Positions 6,083-11,949 of a DNA stretch of 11,949 nucleotides are shown piece after piece; position 1 is the stretch's first letter; every line of letters starts with the position of its first letter. Source of the stretch: Gemmatimonadota bacterium (GTDB taxonomy: Bacteria > Gemmatimonadota > Gemmatimonadetes > Gemmatimonadales > Gemmatimonadaceae). The DNA is taken from NCBI GenBank assembly GCA_031127185.1, contig JARIET010000059.1:1-11949 (forward strand). The letters run 5' to 3'. A program made the position numbers and the translations under genes. The notes under the pieces are model-generated. The model searched no databases. It was not told the origin of the DNA and worked only from the letters and a program-made list of their open reading frames with translations.

Positions 6083-8536
6083 ATGATGCTGAGCCTCGTC
6101 CCCGTTGCGTTGGCCGTCCAGGTGACTGTGCAGATTGGCGGCAAGCCTGCGAGTGCGGACAGCGCTGCGGCAAGGCGCGCCGCGCTTGAGGCGATCATGG
6201 AGGAGGTGCGGGCCGACACCAGCCGCCGGCGCGACAGCGGACGCCGCATTCCGGTGACGCCGGAGCATGTCGCCACCGCCTTCAAGGACGAAATCTCCCG
6301 CACACTGCTCGAGCGCGCGCGCATTGCACGGCTCAGGCAGGACTCGTCACTCATGAGCTACGATGCCAAGGCTTACGAGCGAGTCTCCGTCGGGCTCGGC
6401 GTGAAGCTGATGGGTCGTGAGCGCCTCGCCTTTCGCCATGAGGATGCCGCCCGCGTGCGCTGGCACCGCGCTCGTGGTGTGTGGGTGGAAGTCACGGGCA
6501 GCCGGACGGTGATTCCCATCGCGGACGGCGTCGACAACAACTCGGACGGCGACATCACCGAGTTGGCGCCGGTGCCGTATTTCCCGGGTCGCGACAATCT
6601 CTGGGTCGGCAGCGGTGGATTGGCGCGGGCCGAGGTGAACGAGAACGAAATCGTGCACCCGTTGGGCATCGGAGCCGAGGCGTACTACACCTATGAAACA
6701 GGCGATTCCGTGCAGATGACGCTACCCGACGGGCAGCGGCTCACGCTTCGGGAAATGAAAATCGTTTCCCGCGAACCGAAGTGGAACGTGATCGTCGGCT
6801 CATTCTGGTTCGATGTCGCATCAGCGCAGCTGGTCCGCGCGGTGTACCGGCTGAGCACGCCGATGGACATCTGGGCGATGGCGAGCGAGGAGTCAGCGCG
6901 CGAGCGGGCCGACACCACGCGCATCCGCCGTGAAGTACGCAACGGACAGGTCGTCGAGAATCGCAATCGTGACGACGGTCCGCCCGGCTGGGTGAAGGGC
7001 CTGGTGTCGCCGATGAAAGCCGATGTCTCGGGGATCACGATCGAGTACGGACTCTACAATCAGCGGTTCTGGCTCCCACGCTCGCAGGCCGTGGAGGGTT
7101 TTGCACAAGCGAGCTTCGTGCGGGTGCCCATGTCGTACGAGCAACGGTTTTCGTATGAAAGTGTGAACGGACTCGATTCCGCCACGGTGCCGAAAGTACC
7201 GCCGGCACAGCGGAGCCGCGTGGCCGTGCTGCGCGACAGCCTGCGCGCGGCCGGCGTTGACTCGGTGTTGCGCGACTCGCTGGTGCGCGCCGCGCGCCGG
7301 GAACGCATCAGGGAACTCGAAGCCGAGCGCCTGAACGAGTGCGCCGCGACCGGCATGCGTACGCGCTACCGGACGGAGTACAACGGTGCGCTCCGGATGG
7401 GTGTGCAGGTGCCCTGCGACTCGGCCAGGCTCGCTAATTCGCCCGACCTGCCGAAGTCCATCTACGACGAAGGCGACGAACTGTTCGGGAAATCGGAACG
7501 CGAACAACTCATGAAAGCACTCAGTTTCGGACTCCAGCCCGGCTGGGGTCCGCAGATGCCGTTACTTGAATACGGGTTCGCGCAGACGCGTTACAACCGC
7601 GTGGAGGGGTTCTCAACGGGAATCACGGCCACGAGCGCCCTTGGCAAGGGCTACTCGGCGTCGCTCGGCATGCGCGGATCGTACGCCGACCGGCAGTTGA
7701 ACGGCGAACTCGCGGTGTGGCGGTCGAACGGGCGGACGACGTTGCGAGCGGCCACCTATCGACGGCTGCACGCGTCGAACGACTGGGGCAATCCGCTTTC
7801 ATTCGGCTCATCGCTCTCCTCGCTATTGTACGGCCGTGATGAAGGTGCCTACTACCGTGCCTGGGGCGGTGAGTTGACCATCACAGGCCTCGAGCCAAAC
7901 CAGCTCGAATGGCGGTTCTTTGGTGAACAGCAGTGGGGCGACAGTGTGCATTCACGCTGGACGCTCTTCGGCGGCGGGAACGACGGGCGATTCATTCCCA
8001 ATCCGATGGCGACGCGTGTGACGCATGCTGGCGTGTCGGTGCGGAAACGATCGCAGTGGGGCCTCAACCCGAATGCATTCCGTGCCATGATGGATGTGCG
8101 CACGGAAGTGGCGGGTGGCGACTCGACCTACGCGCGGGGGCTGGCCGACCTGATGTTCACCGGTCCGGTCGGCCGAACGGTCGGCGCGCTCACATTGAGC
8201 GGCGGCGCGAGTCATGGCGCGCTTCCACCACAGAGGCAGTTCTACCTGGGCGGCACCCAATCCGTGCGTGGCCAGACCGCGCTCACGGCAGCCGGCAACA
8301 CATTCTGGCTGGCCCGCGGTGAACTCGGCACGCGGGCGGCCGGTGCCCGCACGGTGCTCTTCGGAGACCTCGGCTGGGCCGGTCGCCGTGAAGACTTCGC
8401 CAAGCCCGGCAGGCCTCTCGCCGGTGCGGGTGTCGGCTGGTCGTTCCTTGACGGCCTGGTCCGTGCCGACCTCTCCCGCGGCTTGCATCCCAAAAAACAG
8501 TGGCGATTCGACATACATCTTGACGCAAAGTTCTAG
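6083..8536 (+). CDS. Outer-membrane protein: DUF5686-like N-terminal region plus Omp85/BamA-type barrel
   Basis: The 817-residue protein starts with a short hydrophobic stretch (1-15) that could be a signal peptide, though it lacks the usual positive n-region. Residues about 85-365 hold a strand-rich region ('YDAKAYERVSVGL', later 'GSFWFDVASAQLVRAVYRL') whose order resembles DUF5686-type proteins of Bacteroidota; this is recognition by eye. A charged helical linker (about 376-418) with repeated 'RDSL' follows, then two Cys (420, 445). From about 475 the sequence alternates as in a beta barrel. It includes 'QFYLGGTQSVRGQ' with the Omp85 VRG motif at 728-730 and ends in a C-terminal Phe ('HLDAKF'), the barrel-assembly signal. 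I see no POTRA repeats. A role in outer-membrane biogenesis or transport is inferred, not shown. ATG 6083 (or 6086) is the first in-frame start; no ribosome site is visible. Confidence 0.8.
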   Translation: MMLSLVPVALAVQVTVQIGGKPASADSAAARRAALEAIMEEVRADTSRRRDSGRRIPVTPEHVATAFKDEISRTLLERARIARLRQDSSLMSYDAKAYERVSVGLGVKLMGRERLAFRHEDAARVRWHRARGVWVEVTGSRTVIPIADGVDNNSDGDITELAPVPYFPGRDNLWVGSGGLARAEVNENEIVHPLGIGAEAYYTYETGDSVQMTLPDGQRLTLREMKIVSREPKWNVIVGSFWFDVASAQLVRAVYRLSTPMDIWAMASEESARERADTTRIRREVRNGQVVENRNRDDGPPGWVKGLVSPMKADVSGITIEYGLYNQRFWLPRSQAVEGFAQASFVRVPMSYEQRFSYESVNGLDSATVPKVPPAQRSRVAVLRDSLRAAGVDSVLRDSLVRAARRERIRELEAERLNECAATGMRTRYRTEYNGALRMGVQVPCDSARLANSPDLPKSIYDEGDELFGKSEREQLMKALSFGLQPGWGPQMPLLEYGFAQTRYNRVEGFSTGITATSALGKGYSASLGMRGSYADRQLNGELAVWRSNGRTTLRAATYRRLHASNDWGNPLSFGSSLSSLLYGRDEGAYYRAWGGELTITGLEPNQLEWRFFGEQQWGDSVHSRWTLFGGGNDGRFIPNPMATRVTHAGVSVRKRSQWGLNPNAFRAMMDVRTEVAGGDSTYARGLADLMFTGPVGRTVGALTLSGGASHGALPPQRQFYLGGTQSVRGQTALTAAGNTFWLARGELGTRAAGARTVLFGDLGWAGRREDFAKPGRPLAGAGVGWSFLDGLVRADLSRGLHPKKQWRFDIHLDAKF

Positions 8537-8549
8537 TCGAGGGTATAAA
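8520..8549 (+). promoter_or_regulatory. Sigma70-like promoter for the diguanylate cyclase gene
   Basis: TTGACG (8520-8525), an 18-nt spacer and TATAAA (8544-8549) each differ from consensus at one base. The -35 lies inside the last codons of the upstream outer-membrane gene and the -10 just after its stop. Transcription would begin near 8556, leaving about 145 nt of leader before the cyclase start. A second, isolated -10-like TACAAT is at 8608-8613. Confidence 0.6.
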
Positions 8550-8555
8550 CAGCGC

Positions 8556-8700
8556 GGGAAAGGTCAGCGGTGTGATGCAGGTCGCAGATTGAGCGGCGTA
8601 AGGGGTGTACAATAAGGTGACGGTGACCAAGGGCCTTGCGGTTTTGGTTCACTGAAATTCGTTTCAAGGCTTCGCCAACCGTCGTCTCCCCCCGCGTCCA
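8556..8700 (+). promoter_or_regulatory. 5' leader of the diguanylate cyclase gene with two tiny reading frames
   Basis: This gene-free stretch holds a 5-codon frame (ATG 8575, stop TGA 8590-8592) and a 16-codon frame (GTG 8605, stop TGA 8653-8655). The second is in the same frame as the cyclase, with AAGGGG directly before its GTG. A small TGAAA-TTCG-TTTCA hairpin follows at 8654-8667. The last 30 nt are pyrimidine-rich and contain no Shine-Dalgarno site. No known riboswitch consensus is recognisable. The function, if any, is unknown. Confidence 0.35.
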
Positions 8701-10005
8701 GTGTCCGAAACGCCCCAAACAGGCTCGCAGTTTTCGAATGCCGAAATTCTCCTCTGGCAGGGGAAGTTCCGGCGTTCGTTTGCCGCGCTCGTCGGGTTCA
8801 TATCGCTGAGCCTCAAATGGACGGGACTCACGGATGCGAACTCGATCCTTGCGCCGTTGGTTGGTCGTAATGTTTCGCTCTCGATCGCGGCGGGCGCCGT
8901 GCTCCTGTACATCGCCTTCCACACGATCATTGGGAAGGTGATTGCGCGCACAGGTCGGGCGAGTCGAACCCTGCTCTATTCCGTCCTGGTGATCGATTAC
9001 GCCCTGATCTTCATCGTGCTCGCTGCCGCGACACCGCCGTCGGAGTATGCGCGGGGACTGATTCTCGCCATTTTCGTCGTGCAGTTCACCCGCCTGTACT
9101 TCGGGCTTCGCGCCACCGTCATCAGTGTCATGGCGGCCGCGATTGGCTATGTGGCTCTCATCATCGCCGCAACGAATGTTGGCAGCCTGGCGGCGCCACA
9201 GGAACAGTTCTGGAGCCTCGTGATCTTCCTGCTTGGTGCGCTGCTGCTGGGCGGACTGCACGGGCAGGTGTCGGGGCGCGTCAATCGCGTGCTGCAGCTT
9301 TTTGATCGTGCGCAGGAGGGCGATTTCTCCGGCACCTACGACGAGTCACTCGACCGGATGCCGGACCCGATCACGATGATTGGTCGCTCGTACAACCGGA
9401 TGCGGGTGCGCCTGCAGTCCATCGTGCTCACCGACCCGCTGTCGGGGTGCTTCAATCGACGCGGCTTCGATCAGCTGTGCGGCCGCGAGGTTTCACGCGC
9501 CGTGCGCGGGCACCATCCGATGTCGGTACTGGCGATCGATGTTGACCACTTCAAGAGAGTCAACGACGAGTTCGGCCACCTGACCGGCGACGAAGTTCTG
9601 CGTGAAATGGGCGCGCGGTTGCGCGAAACGGCTCGCGCCGGCGACGTCGTGGCCCGCATCGGCGGCGAAGAGTTCGAAATCCTTGCGCCGGACACGGCAG
9701 CACCGGGCGCGCAAATCCTGGCCGATCGCGTGCAGGCCGCCTTCCGCGGAAAGCCCTTTGCAAGTCTTGGCGGTGTGCGGCAAATCAGTGTCAGCATCGG
9801 GATCGCGTCGGCCGAAGCGCACAATGATCAGATCGTAGCGGCGCTGATTGCGCGCGCCGACGAGGCGCTGTACGTGGCCAAGCGCAACGGTCGCGATCGG
9901 AGTCAGTTCTGGGAACCGGGGCTTCGCGCCTTCGACGGCGCGCTCCCGGGACGGCGCTCTATCGAAATCGGCGCCCTGAACCTGGATGATCTCCCGAAGG
10001 GCTGA
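8701..10005 (+). CDS. Membrane-bound diguanylate cyclase (GGDEF domain)
   Basis: The 434-residue protein makes cyclic di-GMP from two GTP. About six hydrophobic segments span roughly 26-40, 58-79, 91-110, 118-134, 139-158 and 171-187. They form an N-terminal membrane module that I cannot assign to a named sensor family. A HAMP-like linker (about 188-242) follows. The GGDEF domain (about 243-402) opens with 'LTDPLSGCFNRRGFD', has 'AIDVDHFKRVNDEFGHLTGDEVL' split over the metal-binding Asp and nucleotide contacts, and carries an intact active site GGEEF at 321-325. The inhibitory I-site RxxD is present as RAGD (312-315) at the correct five-residue distance, so product feedback is expected. No EAL or HD-GYP domain is present. 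GTG 8701 is the only start after the in-frame TGA at 8653; it has no ribosome site. The tail beyond 402 is short and unstructured-looking. Confidence 0.92.
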   Translation: MSETPQTGSQFSNAEILLWQGKFRRSFAALVGFISLSLKWTGLTDANSILAPLVGRNVSLSIAAGAVLLYIAFHTIIGKVIARTGRASRTLLYSVLVIDYALIFIVLAAATPPSEYARGLILAIFVVQFTRLYFGLRATVISVMAAAIGYVALIIAATNVGSLAAPQEQFWSLVIFLLGALLLGGLHGQVSGRVNRVLQLFDRAQEGDFSGTYDESLDRMPDPITMIGRSYNRMRVRLQSIVLTDPLSGCFNRRGFDQLCGREVSRAVRGHHPMSVLAIDVDHFKRVNDEFGHLTGDEVLREMGARLRETARAGDVVARIGGEEFEILAPDTAAPGAQILADRVQAAFRGKPFASLGGVRQISVSIGIASAEAHNDQIVAALIARADEALYVAKRNGRDRSQFWEPGLRAFDGALPGRRSIEIGALNLDDLPKG

Positions 10006-10039
10006 GCGCGTGTGGTCGTCGGCGCCGGCCCGACTGCGG

Positions 10040-10945
10040 CTACGGCAGCGTGATGCTGCCCGACATCACGAACACGGCGCGTCCACCGACACGAATCGCG
10101 GTAATCGCGCCTGCCGACTTGTCGGCCTCGATATCGATTCGGCTGGTGCGGCCCATCTCGACGCCCTGCGTCACGGTCCACTTGAGCGTGCCCTCCCGCT
10201 CGGCCGCTCGCGCTGCGAGAAACCCGGCCAGGCAGGCGTTCGCCGAGCCGGTTGCCGGGTCTTCGGGCACACTCATGCTGGGCACGAAGCATCGGGCGCG
10301 AAGATGCATCGGGCCTGATGCGGCGTCTGGCGTAAAGAGAAACAGGTCGGGCGCCCAGGACTTCCGCATTGTCTCGGACCAGCGGTCAAAGCGCACACGC
10401 GCCTGGCCAAGCGCCTTGACGGACTTCACGCCGACCATGAGGAAGGGGAGCCCGCACGACACGGCCTGCGGTGCACTGCTTCCGCTCACGATGTCATCGG
10501 GCGCGAGTGCAAGGATTTCCGCCAGCGTGGTGCGTGTCGGCACTGGCGGCCCGATTTCAGGGAGTCTGGCCACGCTGAACTGCGCAAACGGCGCGTTCGC
10601 GTCCGGTCGAACGGTCACCGGCACCGGACCCACGCCTTCTTCGAGCACGAGCCGCGCGTCGGACCCCGCTTCGGGCCCCATCGCATGCAGCGCGATGGCG
10701 GTGCCCACGGTGGGGTGCCCCGCGAACGGCACTTCTGCGCCAGGCGTGAAAATCCGCACCCGCGCGGTGTGCGCCGAGTTTGCAGCGGGATAACAAAACG
10801 CCGTCTCCGAGTAGTTGAACTCCCGGGTGATTTCGATCAGCGCGCGCTCGGGAATCGCCCGCGCATCGGGAAAGACGGCGAGCTGGTTCCCACCGAACGG
10901 CGTGTCGGTGAACACGTCGAGCGTGACGTATCGAAACTCGGCCAT
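10040..10945 (-). CDS. PhzF family isomerase-like protein
   Basis: The 301-residue protein has the length and two-lobed DapF/PhzF-fold organisation of the family. It opens 'YVTLDVFTDTPFGGNQLAVF', the standard PhzF N-terminus. Glu47 in 'NYSETAF' matches the catalytic glutamate of PhzF, 'GHPTVGTA' lies at 76-83, and 'EDPATGSA' at 228-235 closes the active site. Members isomerise or epimerise small carboxylated compounds; most are uncharacterised, and the name does not imply phenazine synthesis, for which no other gene is here. ATG 10945 lies 8 nt after the pruA stop. GGAGAAG, formed by the last pruA codons, sits 11 nt before the start, so translation is likely coupled. It converges on the cyclase gene with only 34 bp between stops and no clear terminator. 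Confidence 0.88.
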   Translation of the reverse strand: MAEFRYVTLDVFTDTPFGGNQLAVFPDARAIPERALIEITREFNYSETAFCYPAANSAHTARVRIFTPGAEVPFAGHPTVGTAIALHAMGPEAGSDARLVLEEGVGPVPVTVRPDANAPFAQFSVARLPEIGPPVPTRTTLAEILALAPDDIVSGSSAPQAVSCGLPFLMVGVKSVKALGQARVRFDRWSETMRKSWAPDLFLFTPDAASGPMHLRARCFVPSMSVPEDPATGSANACLAGFLAARAAEREGTLKWTVTQGVEMGRTSRIDIEADKSAGAITAIRVGGRAVFVMSGSITLP

Positions 10946-10953
10946 GGGGCGGT

Positions 10954-11949
10954 CTACTTCTCCGCCATGAACGGATAGCGATAGTCCGTGGCCGGGACCA
11001 GCGTTTCCTTCACGGTGCGCGCGCTCACCCAGCGGAGGAGGTTGAGCTTGGACCCCGCCTTGTCGTTCGTGCCGGACGCACGCGCGCCACCGAAGGGCTG
11101 TTGTCCGACCACCGCGCCTGTCGGCTTGTCGTTCACATAGAAGTTGCCGGCGGCGTTCCGGAGGGCGACGTGCGCCTCCGCGATCGCCGCGCGATCGCGC
11201 GCGAACACGGCCCCGGTGAGCGCGTAGGGCGAGGTGCCGTCAACGATTTTCAACGTCTGGCTCCATTTGGCGTCATCATAGACGTGCGCAGTGACGACGG
11301 GGCCAAAGATTTCCTCGCACATCAGCCGGTAGTTCGGGTCCTTGGTCTCCACCAGCGTCGGCTCCACGAAGTAGCCGGTGCTGTCGTCAGCGCCGCCGCC
11401 ACAGATGATCTTCGCGCGTTTCCTGGCATCGGCGAGATAGCCGCTGATGCGATCGAAGGCTTTCTGGTCGATCACGGCGCCCATGAAGTTCCGGAAATCG
11501 CCCACGTCGCCGACGGTGATTTCGGCCTGCATCGCCACCACACGGTCCTTCACTTCCTTCCAGAGCGATTTCGGGATGTACACGCGGCTCGCCGCCGAGC
11601 ACTTCTGCCCTTGGTATTCCCAGCCGCCGCGCACGATGGCGACCGCCACTGCAGCAGGGTCGGCCGACGGGTGTGCGACGATGAAGTCCTTGCCGCCGGT
11701 CTCGCCAACAAGACGCGGATAAGACTTGTACTTGCTCATGTTCCGTCCGACCGTCTCCCACATGGACTGGAACACCGTGGAGCTGCCGGTGAAGTGGATG
11801 CCCCCGAAATCATGGTGCGAGAGCATTTGTTCGGTGATTTGTACCGGATCGCCGGGGAGGAAGTTGATCACCCCATCCGGCATTCCGGCCTGGCGCAGGA
11901 GCTGCATCGTATGCCACGCCGACAGGATGGCCGTGTTCGATGGCTTCCA
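10954..11949 (-). CDS. pruA: L-glutamate gamma-semialdehyde (1-pyrroline-5-carboxylate) dehydrogenase, C-terminal part
   Basis: The frame is open to the window edge, so the N-terminus is missing; 331 residues are visible, beginning 'WKPSNTAILSAW', which carries the NAD-binding 'KPS' motif. The enzyme oxidises glutamate gamma-semialdehyde to glutamate with NAD+, the second step of proline breakdown. Visible catalytic parts are the general-base Glu in 'GETGGKDF' (residue 83 of the fragment) and the nucleophile Cys in 'YQGQKCSAASRVYIP' (residue 117, codon 11601-11599). 'EEIFGPV', 'LRNAAGNFYVNDK' and 'VGQQPFGGARASGTNDK' follow. These stretches resemble mitochondrial ALDH4A1 closely, which separates it from generic aldehyde dehydrogenases. 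It ends 'YPFMAEK' without any further domain, so it is not a C-terminally extended PutA; a fusion at the N-terminus cannot be excluded. The ATG at 11907 is internal. phzF follows 8 nt downstream. Confidence 0.93.
   Translation of the reverse strand, partial: WKPSNTAILSAWHTMQLLRQAGMPDGVINFLPGDPVQITEQMLSHHDFGGIHFTGSSTVFQSMWETVGRNMSKYKSYPRLVGETGGKDFIVAHPSADPAAVAVAIVRGGWEYQGQKCSAASRVYIPKSLWKEVKDRVVAMQAEITVGDVGDFRNFMGAVIDQKAFDRISGYLADARKRAKIICGGGADDSTGYFVEPTLVETKDPNYRLMCEEIFGPVVTAHVYDDAKWSQTLKIVDGTSPYALTGAVFARDRAAIAEAHVALRNAAGNFYVNDKPTGAVVGQQPFGGARASGTNDKAGSKLNLLRWVSARTVKETLVPATDYRYPFMAEK

Noticed and set aside
8522..8530. GACGCAAAG, which matches a conserved piece of the GEMM-I c-di-GMP riboswitch, just upstream of a diguanylate cyclase
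   Set aside because: It encodes the last residues (D-A-K) of the outer-membrane protein, and the partner GGGCAAACC element and paired stems are missing. A covariance-model search with the GEMM-I profile would settle it.
8533..9261. 242-codon minus-strand frame opposite the cyclase's membrane segments
   Set aside because: It has the very hydrophilic composition expected of antisense to transmembrane codons, with no recognisable domain.
10040..10945. Phenazine biosynthesis
   Set aside because: Only a PhzF-family protein is present; no other phz genes accompany it, and most PhzF homologs have no link to phenazines.
1..11949. A defence island or mobile element
   Set aside because: No nuclease, helicase, toxin, integrase or transposase motifs and no terminal repeats are seen; the genes are ordinary envelope and metabolic functions.

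Overview
The window is a GC-rich bacterial chromosomal segment from a Gram-negative (diderm) organism: it has an RND efflux pump, a lipoprotein, and an Omp85-type outer-membrane barrel ending in Phe. The mix of a DUF5686-like/BamA-like barrel protein, an LTxxQ lipoprotein, weak Shine-Dalgarno sites and high GC would fit Gemmatimonadota or a related phylum. That placement is inference from style, not from a marker gene. I see no rRNA, tRNA, CRISPR array, transposase, phage gene or integration site.

Layout. (1) 1-3618, plus strand: the C-terminal end of an RND periplasmic adaptor, then a complete HAE1/AcrB-type RND permease, closed by a perfect 16-bp hairpin terminator that also serves the convergent gene. 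(2) 3738-4316, minus: a small lipoprotein with two LTxxQ motifs (Spy/CpxP-like). Upstream of it, in a 208-bp gap, lies a G-run repeat able to form a G-quadruplex. (3) 4525-6009, minus: a group II PLP-dependent amino-acid decarboxylase. (4) 6010-6082: a 73-bp divergent intergenic region. (5) 6083-8536, plus: an 817-aa outer-membrane protein with a DUF5686-like N-terminal part and an Omp85 barrel. (6) 8701-10005, plus: a membrane-bound diguanylate cyclase behind a good sigma70-like promoter and a roughly 145-nt leader. (7) 10040-11949, minus: a PhzF-family protein directly downstream of a partial ALDH4A1-like L-glutamate gamma-semialdehyde dehydrogenase (pruA), 8 nt apart and probably co-transcribed.

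How the genes fit together. The adaptor and permease form one efflux unit; the TolC-like partner is not visible here. Efflux pump, LTxxQ lipoprotein and Omp85-like barrel are all envelope functions, but they sit in separate transcription units. The pruA-phzF pair points to proline (or hydroxyproline) catabolism with an extra isomerase-like enzyme. The decarboxylase and the cyclase are single-gene units. Nothing here looks like a defence island or a plainly new multi-gene system. The items most worth following up are the lineage-type Omp85/DUF5686-like protein, the pruA-phzF pair, the leader of the cyclase gene and the G-quadruplex repeat.
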